DNA of 64,000 nt from Phycisphaerales bacterium (GCA_022446795.1 JAKVBX010000001.1:208461-272460), one strand, 5' to 3'. Shown: positions 7,979-16,465, numbered from the stretch's first letter. A program made the numbers and translations. Notes: a model not told the origin generated them from the letters alone.

Positions 7979-8655
7979 CGGAACAGCAGGTTTCCACCGA
8001 CAGCCGGGATCTCGTGGTCATAGAACAACTGCGCCACACGTCGACCGATCTCATCCGACAGCATCTCGCCGAGCTGTTGCCGCGTCCGGGAGTCGGTCAA
8101 TCCCTGGGACTTCTCGGCCGGAAGGCTGATCTCGAGCATGTAGGCATCCGAGTCACCCTTGTCCGCCGCCGGGAAACGGCGAACGCGGTTCGCAACATCG
8201 ATCACCCTGATGCGGCACCGGGCATAGGGATCCGGTGAGATTCCATCTCGACTCAGCGTGAACTGCAACATCTCGATGTAGATCACCTGGTCCGCACCGA
8301 CCAACTTGCCCACGGCGCCCACCCCCGCGGCCTGCGCCCCTCGATCCAACTGGCGGGCCGCCGCCGTCGCGTCACGAGGTGAGATGACATCCGTCACGAG
8401 TTCCTCCGCCAGGAGATCCTCGCTGGCCACGTCGGCAATCGTCCGGCGGAAACGGACCGGGTTCACGCGGTTCCGCCGATCATCGACGAAGACCACGGTC
8501 GGAACATCCTGCAGTTCATACTCGGCTTCCACGACCGGGTTGGGCGTCGCCACATAGGCCACGGCGCTGGCGACGTTGCACCCGCAGGTCAGCAGGCCGG
8601 CCACGGCCAGGACCAGGAGCACGAACACGAATCGGACAACGGCGCATCGAGACAT
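7975..8655 (-). CDS. lipoprotein of unknown function
   Basis: A 226-residue protein with an N-terminal hydrophobic segment and the lipobox region LLTCGC (Cys24 or Cys26). The mature part starts with a PTVVFVDDRRNRVNP segment and contains VIYIEMLQFTLSRDGISPDPYARCRIRVIDVANRVRRFP, which alternates like beta-strands. It ends GNLLFR. It has the same general plan as the next upstream lipoprotein (8659-9366): both have a VVFVDD or VVVDAD strand and a DQVIYIEM or DRVVLVDI strand. The two could be related components of one envelope assembly. No known family is recognised. Confidence 0.7.
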   Translation of the reverse strand: MSRCAVVRFVFVLLVLAVAGLLTCGCNVASAVAYVATPNPVVEAEYELQDVPTVVFVDDRRNRVNPVRFRRTIADVASEDLLAEELVTDVISPRDATAAARQLDRGAQAAGVGAVGKLVGADQVIYIEMLQFTLSRDGISPDPYARCRIRVIDVANRVRRFPAADKGDSDAYMLEISLPAEKSQGLTDSRTRQQLGEMLSDEIGRRVAQLFYDHEIPAVGGNLLFR

Positions 8656-8658
8656 CGG

Positions 8659-9366
8659 TCAGAGTTCCAGGTTGGGGTTGTCGCGGTCAAGCTCGGGCTT
8701 GTACTTGTCCGGGTACTTCGGCTCGAGGTGAGCATGGAAGATCCAGCCGACGTGCTTGATGAACTCGACATAGAGTCCCGTCCGGATGGCCTGCTCGGTC
8801 GCGGATTGCCGATCCAGCTCCTTGAGCTTCGGGAACCGGGCCGTCACGTGGAAGATGTCCGCCATCTCGTCCGGCTCAACCCCGTCGCGTTCGATGATCC
8901 CGACCATTGCGGTGCATTCGCCATCCCACATCCAGCGATTCCCACGCGGATGCAGTCGGAAGTCCTGGATGTCGACCAGGACAACACGGTCGACATTCAA
9001 CTGGCGGGCAATGTCGCCGTATGGCAACGCATTCCACTGCGGCGTGGAAAACTGCCAGTCTCGCACCAGCCGCTGGGGAAGCAGCCGGATGCCGGAAACC
9101 CGATCACTCAGTCGCTTGTTGACACCCTCGGCCACCGTGTCACACAGCGTCGGATGCTCGTAGAGCGTCGCCAGGTCCGCATCCACCACGACGGCAACAG
9201 TCTGGTGCTCCAGGCCCTCGTACTTGGGCAGGACCTCGATGAGCTTCTGGTACTCGAAGTTCTGGGCCATCCCCGCGCCGATGTAGCTCAGCGCACATCC
9301 GCCGGCCACGGCACCGGTCGCGGCAAGGATGCCACACAGGACGATTGAGCGAATGCGATTCAACAT
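8659..9366 (-). CDS. lipoprotein of unknown function, paired with the next gene
   Basis: A 235-residue lipoprotein; signal peptide RIRSIVLCGILAATGAVAGG is followed by Cys24. The start ATG at 9366 overlaps the stop of the DUF2752 gene (TGATG), and GAGGAG lies eight to nine bases upstream. The mature part carries HQTVAVVVDADLATLYEHPT, then LNVDRVVLVDIQDFRLHP. This strand order resembles that of outer-membrane-associated lipoproteins which probe nucleotide-like or peptidoglycan ligands, but no family can be named. Spacing to the downstream lipoprotein is three bases. Confidence 0.7.
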   Translation of the reverse strand: MLNRIRSIVLCGILAATGAVAGGCALSYIGAGMAQNFEYQKLIEVLPKYEGLEHQTVAVVVDADLATLYEHPTLCDTVAEGVNKRLSDRVSGIRLLPQRLVRDWQFSTPQWNALPYGDIARQLNVDRVVLVDIQDFRLHPRGNRWMWDGECTAMVGIIERDGVEPDEMADIFHVTARFPKLKELDRQSATEQAIRTGLYVEFIKHVGWIFHAHLEPKYPDKYKPELDRDNPNLEL

Positions 9367-9941
9367 CAGAACACTCCTCGGTAAACGGCAATTTTCCAGC
9401 CCCAGGCCGCTACGACCAGGATCACGAGCGTCCAGGTCCACCAGCGGTTCCATGATGTCGCAATCAGCCGACCTGGACCATTCCCGACCAACGCCGTCCA
9501 GGTACCACCGATCACGGCCATCGCGGCAACAAGGCACAGCAGCAGGCCCATCGGCTGGGCTCGAAATGCCGATGGCCACTCCCCTCGGACGGTATGACTG
9601 AAGGCCGTGGTCATCCCGCACGTGGGACACGGCAGATCCATCGTCGTAATCCAGTTGCAGGATGGCAGCCCCAACTGCTTGTGCGTTCCCAGTCCGGCAC
9701 TGGCCGGTGGCAACGCCACGGCTGTCACCAGCAGCCCCAGGCCCAGTGCCGCGATCAACACCCCGAACCATCGGGCATGTGTCGGCCACTCCGCGGAGCG
9801 ATCCTCGCCGGGGAACGAGTTCCCCACCGGCTCAGTGATGTCGTCAGCAGGCACCATTCCGAACACGGTACCCATCAGGAGGTCACCGGGCAATGACCCG
9901 GGCCATTCGGCCGCATCTTGCCAGCCACCAGGGGCCGTCAT
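9366..9941 (-). CDS. DUF2752 membrane protein
   Basis: A 191-residue protein whose C-terminal half matches the small DUF2752 membrane family. The signature is LPCPTCGMTTAFSHTVRGEW, where the CPxCGMTTA core is diagnostic, followed by two further helices (MGLLLCLVAAMAVIGGTW, WTWTLVILVVAAWGWKIAV). An extra helix precedes it (VLIAALGLGLLVTAVALPP). The function of DUF2752 is unknown; it is common in planctomycetes and other phyla. Internal ATGs at residues 23 and 29 could be the true start because the first 50 residues look non-conserved. Confidence 0.8.
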   Translation of the reverse strand: MTAPGGWQDAAEWPGSLPGDLLMGTVFGMVPADDITEPVGNSFPGEDRSAEWPTHARWFGVLIAALGLGLLVTAVALPPASAGLGTHKQLGLPSCNWITTMDLPCPTCGMTTAFSHTVRGEWPSAFRAQPMGLLLCLVAAMAVIGGTWTALVGNGPGRLIATSWNRWWTWTLVILVVAAWGWKIAVYRGVF

Positions 9942-9956
9942 GCCCCTTGGTGCCGG

Positions 9957-11255
9957 TCATTCTCGGGCCAGGGCCACGCTGGTGAAGTCGGCGGCCGTCG
10001 ATAGGTCCACCCGGACCAGCAAGTGGGGCTTCCACGAGCTGTCCCGGAGATCACAGAGCAGGTCGACATCCTCGCCAAGGATATGGACGACCGGCTCCGA
10101 ATCCGCATGCCACTCCAACCCGGGGACCGCCATGGTCAGGAGATCCTGGTGCCGTCGTGTCCAACTGACGACGACCGGGACACGAGACGCCGCCTCCGGT
10201 GGCAACAGCAGGTGCAAGCCACCCGCGTCATCCCGGGCCAGTTCCACCACCTCGTGACCCGGGCATCGGACCGACAATGGGCAAAGCCCGGGCACGTGAC
10301 GGCACAGGGAGGAGTCGACCGCCACTGGTCCAGGTTCGATCACCGGGCGTTCCGGTGATGGTGCGGCTGACGGCGATGGTGGCACGCTGCTGATAGGCGC
10401 CACGTCCAACATGATGTTCGGTGCCAGTCGAGCCTCCTCGACAACGACTGAAGCATCCCCAGGCGGTTGATCTTCTCCCGCTGTTTCCGCCAGGGGAACC
10501 CGCTCCGGCTGGGCCGCCGGGTACACGGCATGGACTGATTCATTGACCGCGGCCAACCCGGCGGACACGGTCCGCTGGTTTCCAACGGCTGGCACAGGCG
10601 GTCGTTTCCGCTCCGGACCACGTCGGATCTCCCGGGCAATTCCCAGCAGTCCATCAGTCGGACGTGGAACACATCGAGACTGCATGAGCCCGGTGTCCGC
10701 ATCGATCCTCGGGATGGCGCCTGCGAACCGAATTGGCCGCGCCAGGTGCCGCGCCGTCGCATCACTGAGCCGTTCAACGGCGGCCCGCGCCTCATCGGTC
10801 TCCTGTCCAGCGATCACGACCTCGATCTCGATGCCCGGCGCGATCTCCAGGTTCTTGAGCAGGCGATAGGCGCCGACAATGGCCGCCTGGTCAGCCCCGG
10901 TCACGAGCGCCACTCGATCCGATTCGAGGTCCGCGATCAACTCCGGTGCAGCCCCCGAGTTGGGAACGAGCACGCAGGTGGACTCGACTGGAAGCCTCGG
11001 AAGCAGTTCCTCGCCATCGGGACAACCGCAGTCACCGATGCACTCCAGCACCATCGAGTCGTCCTCTTCCCTCGCCACGAGAATGGCCTCCGCCCCGGGA
11101 ACGAGCACGCGTGATGCGGGCAGCCGCCACAGTCCCGCCCGAACCGGAAGATGTCCCATGAGGAGCGTGAGCAGGCGTGGTTGCGTTGAAGGTGGTGCCG
11201 CTGGCGTCGTCAGTCGAGCCGTCAACTGATCGATGTCATCGCGGACCCGACTCAT
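9957..11255 (-). CDS. MinD/FlhG-like protein lacking the P-loop, partner of the ParA-CBM48 protein
   Basis: A 432-residue protein. Residues about 80-190 read like the middle of a MinD/FlhG ATPase: LIADLESDRVALVTGADQAAIVGAYRLLKNLE, then IEVVIAGQETDEARAAVERLSDATARHL, then RFAGAIPRIDA. The N-terminal deviant Walker A of that family is missing; the start is unrelated (MSRVRDDIDQLTARLTTPAAP). Residues about 230-320 are Pro/Ala-rich, and a conserved-looking C-terminal domain follows. It overlaps the ParA-CBM48 gene by four bases (ATGA), which suggests fixed stoichiometry and possibly a heterodimer with the active ATPase. The assignment is by fold-level resemblance only. Confidence 0.5.
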   Translation of the reverse strand: MSRVRDDIDQLTARLTTPAAPPSTQPRLLTLLMGHLPVRAGLWRLPASRVLVPGAEAILVAREEDDSMVLECIGDCGCPDGEELLPRLPVESTCVLVPNSGAAPELIADLESDRVALVTGADQAAIVGAYRLLKNLEIAPGIEIEVVIAGQETDEARAAVERLSDATARHLARPIRFAGAIPRIDADTGLMQSRCVPRPTDGLLGIAREIRRGPERKRPPVPAVGNQRTVSAGLAAVNESVHAVYPAAQPERVPLAETAGEDQPPGDASVVVEEARLAPNIMLDVAPISSVPPSPSAAPSPERPVIEPGPVAVDSSLCRHVPGLCPLSVRCPGHEVVELARDDAGGLHLLLPPEAASRVPVVVSWTRRHQDLLTMAVPGLEWHADSEPVVHILGEDVDLLCDLRDSSWKPHLLVRVDLSTAADFTSVALARE

Positions 11256-12454
11256 GGAGCCAATCCGCCATCCACGACGAGTCGACTGATGGGTCGATCC
11301 GGATCACTTCCCGTCTCGACATCGTTGTAGGGATCACGGTGCATCCGACCATCGACGGCGATCTGGTATCGGTACTCGCCCGGCGGCAGTGGCACGGTCG
11401 CCTCGAATGACCGGGTCTCCTGGTTGAAGACCATTGGTGTCGCCGACATTGACCAGCCGTTGAAGTCCCCGCACACGGCCAGGGCCTGGTGTTCATCGCC
11501 GGGCTGTCGGAACCGGATGCCGGTGCTCGTGACTTCGACCCCGAAGGTGACAGTGAGCGGCATCTCAGGCACCGGCCGTTCATTCGACTCCACCCGCTGG
11601 GCGATCTCGGCGACCCGCGAATTCGGCACGGCGGTCTCGGTGGGCAGTGGAAGATCGCCGGGGATGTTGGCCAGCAGCCAGTCCAGCAGCATCTCGATGT
11701 CATAGCGAGCCTGGGACTGCGGCTCATGTTCCACCACGGACCGGCCGAGGCTGGCGGCCACCCGGAAGGCCTCGTGCTCCCGGACCTGGACCGGGATGAG
11801 AACATCATCAAAGTGCTGTCGCAGCGTCGCGAGGATCTTGACCGCCAGTGGAGAGGTCGGATCATGGAGCGTCGGCAACATCCGGCATTGCAGTGGGCGG
11901 GACAGTCGGTGCACCAGGGCATCGATCGTCTGCCGCTGGCGATGGGCCCCCTGCAAGGCGAAGTACCCGGTCTCGACCGGGACAATGGCCTCGCCCGCGG
12001 AGCGCAGTGCGTTGAAGGTCAACAGCCCGATCGACGGTGGGCAGTCGATCAGGCACAGGTCATGGTGCCCACGCAGCGCCCCCAGGGCGGACTCAAGCCG
12101 CCGATCTCGGTCGGCCAGCCGTGACAACTCGCCCTCGGGCGACTCCTGCAAGGCCAGCATGATGGTGCTCGGCAGCAGCGACAGGTTGCGGCCGACCGGC
12201 CAGAGTCGGTCCAGGGCCTCGGGATCCGGTTGCGTGGCGAGCATGGCCTCGACCACGCCCGTCTCGATTCGATCAATGGGAACACCGAGCCCGGCCGCAC
12301 AGTGGCCCTGGGGATCCATGTCCACGAGAAGCGTGCGGATACCCCGGGCCGCCGCAGCCGCGCCGAGATTGATGGCCGTGGTCGTCTTGCCACAGCCCCC
12401 CTTCTGATTCACGATCGCAATGGTTCGCACGGCGGCTTGGTCCCACGGGGCCAC
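11252..12454 (-). CDS. ParA-family ATPase fused to a C-terminal CBM48/AMPK-glycogen-binding-like domain
   Basis: A 400-residue protein with two domains. Residues about 10-255 are a ParA ATPase: IAIVNQKGGCGKTTTAINLG is the deviant Walker A with signature Lys18, VDMDPQGHCAAGLG is the switch region, and LCLIDCPPSIGLLTFNALR is Walker B. Residues about 300-395 resemble the early-set glycogen-binding fold of CBM48 and AMPK beta: GDEHQALAVCGDFNGWSM, then MVFNQETRSFEATVPLPPGEYRYQIAVDGRMHRDP. The start is GTG, close to a GAGGTGA. ParA proteins position DNA or protein complexes, so the second domain might tether it to polysaccharide or to a partner protein. It precedes the P-loop-less gene with a four-base overlap; no ParB or parS is visible. 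Confidence 0.85.
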   Translation of the reverse strand: MAPWDQAAVRTIAIVNQKGGCGKTTTAINLGAAAAARGIRTLLVDMDPQGHCAAGLGVPIDRIETGVVEAMLATQPDPEALDRLWPVGRNLSLLPSTIMLALQESPEGELSRLADRDRRLESALGALRGHHDLCLIDCPPSIGLLTFNALRSAGEAIVPVETGYFALQGAHRQRQTIDALVHRLSRPLQCRMLPTLHDPTSPLAVKILATLRQHFDDVLIPVQVREHEAFRVAASLGRSVVEHEPQSQARYDIEMLLDWLLANIPGDLPLPTETAVPNSRVAEIAQRVESNERPVPEMPLTVTFGVEVTSTGIRFRQPGDEHQALAVCGDFNGWSMSATPMVFNQETRSFEATVPLPPGEYRYQIAVDGRMHRDPYNDVETGSDPDRPISRLVVDGGLAP

Positions 12455-12537
12455 TCACCTCACCGGCGTGGCCACCATGGCTTATCGGCCCCGCTTCGCT
12501 CGGCGCTTGAGCCGACCGATCGGTCATCGATCCGAGA

Positions 12538-13641
12538 TCAGTCGGCAGCACCAACGGCCAGCCAGGCAGCGTGAACATCGGCCTCGGGAACGTCGTCGAC
12601 GATCTCGACACCCCGTGGCCCAGGAAGCACGAGCCGGATCTGGCCGTCCCGCGTCTTCTTGTCGAACCGCATGGCCGCCACGAGATCCGCGATCGGCACC
12701 GGGTGGGACAGCCTCGTCGGCAGCCCCACTGCCTCCAGCAGGTTCCGGGTCTGCTCGACCATGGACCCGTCGACGCGGCCGAGGCGGTGGCTGCAGGTGG
12801 CCGCCGCCACCAGGCCGATCGCCACCGCTTCTCCGTGTCGGAGGTCCAGCATGTCCAACGGCTCGATCGCGTGGGCAAAGGTATGACCGAGATTCAGCGA
12901 CGCGCGGCCGCCGGCCTCTCGCTCATCCTGCTGGACAACGCTCACCTTGACCTTCACCGCCCGCTCCACCAGGGCCGTGATCGTGTCGGGATCCACGGCC
13001 AGGATGGACTCACGATCGGCGGCAATCATCTCGAGCAACCCGGGGTCGGAGATGATCCCATGCTTGATGCACTCGGCCAGCCCGCAGCGGACATCCCGCG
13101 TCGGCAGCGTGGACAGGACAAGCGGATCGACGAGCACTGCCCGAGGCTGCCAGAAGGCTCCTGCAAGGTTCTTCCCCACGCCCCGACCGTCCGGCAGCAG
13201 CAGGTTGACACCGGTCTTGCCCCCGACGGAGGCGTCGACCATGGCCAGCAAGGTGGTGGGTACGAGAACCAGGTCGATCCCGCGGAGGAAAGACGCCGCC
13301 GCGAATCCGGCCACGTCTCCCGTGATGCCCCCACCGCACCCGATCACCAGGGAGCCGCGGTCGAGCCCGGCTCGGAGTGATGATTCATAGATCGAGGCCA
13401 CGGTCTCGATTCGCTTGTTGTGCTCGGTGGCGACCAGGTCATGCCGGGCCAGTTGCCACGATGACCCGAAGCTGCTCAGCAGCGTGTCACCGTGTGCCTC
13501 CCGGACGTTCTCGTCCATCACGACCAGGCCACGGTGACCGTCATGAACCTCCTCGACCAGGCCACCCGCTTGAGTGAGCAGGCCCGCCTCGATCCTGACT
13601 GGATAGTCGCCCCCGGGAACCGAGACCTGCAGATCGATCAC
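12538..13641 (-). CDS. aroB: 3-dehydroquinate synthase
   Basis: A 367-residue AroB, the NAD- and metal-dependent enzyme that cyclises DAHP in the second step of the shikimate pathway. The motifs are in order: SLVIGCGGGITGDVAGFAAA (NAD site), VLVPTTLLAMVDASVGGKTG, AECIKHGIISD, and LNLGHTFAHAIEP with metal-binding histidines. Length is normal. The GTG start at 13641 follows AGGAG and overlaps the stop of the upstream membrane-protein gene by four bases. No other shikimate gene is nearby. Confidence 0.97.
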   Translation of the reverse strand: MIDLQVSVPGGDYPVRIEAGLLTQAGGLVEEVHDGHRGLVVMDENVREAHGDTLLSSFGSSWQLARHDLVATEHNKRIETVASIYESSLRAGLDRGSLVIGCGGGITGDVAGFAAASFLRGIDLVLVPTTLLAMVDASVGGKTGVNLLLPDGRGVGKNLAGAFWQPRAVLVDPLVLSTLPTRDVRCGLAECIKHGIISDPGLLEMIAADRESILAVDPDTITALVERAVKVKVSVVQQDEREAGGRASLNLGHTFAHAIEPLDMLDLRHGEAVAIGLVAAATCSHRLGRVDGSMVEQTRNLLEAVGLPTRLSHPVPIADLVAAMRFDKKTRDGQIRLVLPGPRGVEIVDDVPEADVHAAWLAVGAAD

Positions 13642-14381
13642 GACCGTTCTCCTTGCCTGGCCTGCGCCCGCAGGTACCGCAGGGCTGCCGCTGGATCATC
13701 GGGGATCTCGGGACGTTGTTCAACCGGATCGGGCGACACCCTCTCCCGACGAGTTGGTTGCTTTCGAGCCATGGCAAAGACCGCCAGGAAGACGATCGCC
13801 AACAGGACCAGCAGTCCAAGCAGGACCATGATGTCCATCCGCTGGAGGACGGCCGCTCGCTGGGCCAGCACAGGCTGGGGGGCGGCGCCGAAGAACGCCA
13901 GGTACCGCCGCTGCTGTCCATCACGAGCCCGCGCCGTCATCACCTTGTAGAACCGCGCATCGATCGTCACGGGTCGACCGGTCTTGATGCCCCCCGGAAC
14001 GGAGATACTCGGCAGGTAGACCGCGATGGGCTCACCAGTGGGCAATCGAAGGAACCACTCCTCAAGGTCCTCGTAAGGCGATGCCATCGAACGACGTTCC
14101 GCCAACCGACCCTCGACTCGATGCAGTTCACCACGTGCGGCCTCGGGTGACTCCAGGAGTCGCTCAGCTACCAATCGCAGTCGAAGGGCCTCATCCCGGG
14201 CCAGGTCATCCCAGCGGCGAACGTGGTCCGCCAGCACGGCAAAGGCCTCGTCGGGAACCTCGGTGTGATCACGGGTGGTCGACAGGATGCTTGATTCGGA
14301 AGCTGCCAGCGATGGGAGATCCCCGTTCGCCGCAGGCGTGGCCAGTGCGAGAAGGCCCGCCATGATCAGTCCGTACCGCAC
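13638..14381 (-). CDS. exported or membrane-anchored protein of unknown function
   Basis: About 247 residues. The N-terminus reads VRYGLIMAGLLALATPAANG, a signal peptide. One membrane helix (MVLLGLLVLLAIVFLAVFAMA) lies near the C-terminus and is followed by a basic cytoplasmic tail that ends LRYLRAQARQGER. The central domain has YLPSISVPGGIKTGRPVTID and RARDGQQRRYLAFFGAAPQP, which belong to no family I recognise. The GTG at 14381 is preferred because AGAGGGAG precedes it and the signal peptide then begins at residue 1; an ATG at 14426 would start six bases from the tRNA gene. It overlaps aroB by four bases. Confidence 0.65.
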   Translation of the reverse strand: MRYGLIMAGLLALATPAANGDLPSLAASESSILSTTRDHTEVPDEAFAVLADHVRRWDDLARDEALRLRLVAERLLESPEAARGELHRVEGRLAERRSMASPYEDLEEWFLRLPTGEPIAVYLPSISVPGGIKTGRPVTIDARFYKVMTARARDGQQRRYLAFFGAAPQPVLAQRAAVLQRMDIMVLLGLLVLLAIVFLAVFAMARKQPTRRERVSPDPVEQRPEIPDDPAAALRYLRAQARQGERS

Positions 14382-14431
14382 CGCCGGACTCCCTCTTGTT
14401 GGCTGCGGCACCGGAGCAGCAGCCATGCAAA

Positions 14432-14506
14432 CGACCCCAAGGGGATTCGAACCCCTGTTTTCAGGATGAAAACCTGACGTCCTGGACCTGACTAGACGAT
14501 GGGGTC
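14432..14506 (-). tRNA. tRNA-Glu (anticodon TTC)
   Basis: A 75-base cloverleaf read on the minus strand. The acceptor GACCCCA pairs with TGGGGTC. The anticodon arm is TCAGG-TTTTCAT-CCTGA, with anticodon TTC at loop positions 34-36, and the T arm is AGGGG-TTCGAAT-CCCCT. The discriminator base is G and CCA is not encoded. A good promoter lies just upstream at 14518-14546. Confidence 0.95.
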
Positions 14507-14517
14507 AGGCGATGCGA

Positions 14518-14546
14518 ATCCTACGGGGTTCGTGCGTTGGCTTCAA
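14518..14546 (-). promoter_or_regulatory. sigma-70 promoter of tRNA-Glu
   Basis: On the minus strand TTGAAG (14541-14546) and TAGGAT (14518-14523) are separated by exactly 17 bases. Transcription would start about at 14511, a few bases before the tRNA. Confidence 0.65.
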
Positions 14547-14601
14547 ATGGAACTGCCAACAAGTCCTCCGTTGTGGCCTCTTCGGCTAGCCTGCTCGCGT
14601 C

Positions 14602-15240
14602 ATGCCCGAACCGCCTCCTGCCCGCGTGATCCTGTGCCCGCTCCAGATCGAGGCGGATTCGCTTCGTCGAGCAGGCGTGACCGACCCGATCCACGTGACC
14701 GGTCCCGGGGGCGAGGCCCTGCGGCAGGTCCTCGACCGGGAAATCACGGCCAGCAGCCCCTCGGCAGTGATTGTGCTGGCCGGGGTCGCCGGGGGACTTT
14801 CAAGCCAGGTGGCCAGCGGAGCGGCCTACGCGGTCTCCCGGGTTGTGAACCGATCCGGCGAGGTGGTTGGCGAGCACGAGCTGGCCCAGGGCACGCCCGG
14901 ACGGGTCCTCTGCGGCGTTGACGCACCCGTGACCACCCCGGAAGCCAAGCAGGCACTGCACCAGTCCTCTGGGGCCGACCTCGTCGACATGGAAGCCCAT
15001 CACTTCGTCGAGCATTGCCGCCGGAAGGGACTCCCCTGGGCCATTGTCAGGGGCGTCAGCGACGGTGCTGAAGATGCCCTTCCACAGGGGTGCCTGGACT
15101 TCATCGATGGCCGAGGCCGGCCTCGATACGCCGCGGTGATGCGGTCGCTGGCGTGTCGTCCATGGCAGTTTCCCGCGGTCATTCGGCTGGCCAGACGAAC
15201 GAAGCGGGCCATGGCTGCAGTCGCGGATGCCCTTGGCTGA
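14602..15240 (+). CDS. nucleosidase/phosphorylase-superfamily protein
   Basis: A 212-residue protein of the MTA/SAH nucleosidase and purine phosphorylase superfamily. VIVLAGVAGGLSSQVASGAAY matches the family's glycine-rich strand, and ADLVDMEAHHFVEHCRRKG holds the purine/ribose-binding VDMEA motif. PWAIVRGVSDGAEDALP carries the catalytic Asp in the position of the family's SDxA segment. It is somewhat shorter than MTA/SAH nucleosidase and resembles the nucleosidases tied to hopanoid or futalosine metabolism, but the substrate cannot be fixed. It stands alone, downstream of the tRNA-Glu region on the other strand. Confidence 0.75.
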   Translation: MPEPPPARVILCPLQIEADSLRRAGVTDPIHVTGPGGEALRQVLDREITASSPSAVIVLAGVAGGLSSQVASGAAYAVSRVVNRSGEVVGEHELAQGTPGRVLCGVDAPVTTPEAKQALHQSSGADLVDMEAHHFVEHCRRKGLPWAIVRGVSDGAEDALPQGCLDFIDGRGRPRYAAVMRSLACRPWQFPAVIRLARRTKRAMAAVADALG

Positions 15241-15295
15241 TCCCGGCCTCGCTCCCGACCCTCGGGCCCGGCACCCTTGGGATATATTCAGTATT

Positions 15296-15520
15296 AGCGA
15301 CTTTTTTGAACACCCTAAGTCGCTCAAAATCATGCTGTTGTGACAATCTGCAAGAAAGCAGCTCGCGGGCGTTGACCACCGCGGGGACCAGCGGATACCG
15401 TGGGGACGTGACGGTTCGATACCGTCTTCGATGAATCAATCTGAGTCTTCAAACCGCGGATTTCATCCGTGGCGCGCCGCCGTCTGGAAGTGTCGGAGCT
15501 CCAGACGGCGGTCTCTTTTT
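15296..15520 (+). ncRNA. candidate small RNA or structured leader ending in a strong terminator
   Basis: The 495 bases between the nucleosidase gene and 15736 have no credible frame. In 15296-15520 several hairpins follow one another: AGCGACTT (15296-15303) with AAGTCGCT (15317-15324), GACGGT-TCGAT-ACCGTC (15410-15426), CCGCGGAT-TTC-ATCCGTGG (15454-15472), then a perfect terminator. Local base composition drops to AT-rich around 15281-15360, and TATATT near 15283 could belong to a promoter, but no good -35 element is present. It matches no RNA family I know. The remaining interval 15521-15735 shows only the ACGACGTTATCGG motif near 15552. Confidence 0.4.
15477..15520 (+). terminator. rho-independent terminator with a perfect 12-bp stem
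   Basis: CCGCCGTCTGGA (15477-15488) pairs fully with TCCAGACGGCGG (15500-15511) around an 11-base loop and is followed by TCTCTTTTT. It acts on plus-strand transcripts. It lies 237 bases after the nucleosidase stop, which is farther than needed for that gene alone and suggests a separate short transcript ending here. Confidence 0.92.
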
Positions 15521-15735
15521 GGCCTGTGCTCACCAGTCCCGCGTCCAGGAACGACGTTATCGGAAGTCACAAGTCGAGGCGATCCAACAACTTCACTCGG
15601 GTTGGCCTGGAATGATGCCGATGTCGCCTCCACTCCAAGTCGGAGTGATCGAACAACCCACGGCAGACACGGGAACTGGTAGCCTGCCGCATTGGCTTGA
15701 GGACAACGACGTCAACCCATCCAGGGGGTCAAGAG

Positions 15736-16458
15736 ATGATTGGTGCCACGACTGTTCTGATGACCGTGATCGCGATTGGCCAGGCCACGCCGACCGATTT
15801 CCGCCTCCCACCGGCCAATGATGGCCAACACCTCGCCTCATCGCTGAGCACACTCCGGGTCGCCCCGGCCGCATTCCAGGATGCCCCGGCAGCCGACGAG
15901 GTCTCCTCGGTCAATGCCGGCCAGTTCCAGTCCGCGGACTCGGATGATGACAAGGCCACGCTGGAAGCCGCCGACGCCGCGGTCCCGGAATTCGGTGCCG
16001 AGGGCTCCATGCGATGGACCATCCATGGTGGCTACGGCATCGACGTCCACGGGACGAACCAGGAGGTCATGGGCGGACTGGGCCTGCAGTACTTCATCGT
16101 CGATGGATTCGCCTTCGCGCCGGAGGTCAACCTCTGGGGCTTCTTCCAGACCGGCAGCGACGCCTTCGGCGGCAGCCTGGATCTCTTGTTCCAGTGGCAC
16201 CTGATTCGTGAGCCGACGTGGTCCTTCTACGGTGACTTCGGGGTCGGGATTCTCGGGACGACGGCCAACGTGCCCTACAACGGCTCGGAGTTCAACTTCA
16301 CGCCGCAGGCGGGTTTCGGCTTCACAATGGACATCGGCAACAACAACCGCTGGTACGCGGGAGTCCGTTGGCATCACATCTCCAATGCCAGCCTGTACGA
16401 GGACAACCCGGGCCGGGACAGCGTGCTGGTGTACACCGGGGTCAGTTTCCCGTTCTAG
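15736..16458 (+). CDS. PagL-like outer-membrane protein (acyloxyacyl hydrolase / lipid A deacylase family)
   Basis: A 240-residue exported protein. After a short signal peptide (MIGATTVLMTVIAIGQA) comes an acidic, poorly conserved stretch to about residue 95. The rest is a small beta-barrel whose end, RWYAGVRWHHISNASLYEDNPG, carries the conserved His-x-Ser/Asn-Asn neighbourhood of PagL lipid A 3-O-deacylases, followed by a terminal strand ending in Phe. AGGGGG lies ahead of the ATG. PagL-type enzymes remove an acyl chain from lipid A in the outer membrane; whether this host has that substrate is not shown, and the barrel might be only structural. Confidence 0.7.
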   Translation: MIGATTVLMTVIAIGQATPTDFRLPPANDGQHLASSLSTLRVAPAAFQDAPAADEVSSVNAGQFQSADSDDDKATLEAADAAVPEFGAEGSMRWTIHGGYGIDVHGTNQEVMGGLGLQYFIVDGFAFAPEVNLWGFFQTGSDAFGGSLDLLFQWHLIREPTWSFYGDFGVGILGTTANVPYNGSEFNFTPQAGFGFTMDIGNNNRWYAGVRWHHISNASLYEDNPGRDSVLVYTGVSFPF

Positions 16459-16465
16459 GTTTGAG

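Noticed and set aside
15410..15426. tRNA-like T arm (GACGG-TTCGATA-CCGTC)
   Set aside because: No D arm, anticodon arm or acceptor stem can be built around it; it is a plain hairpin.
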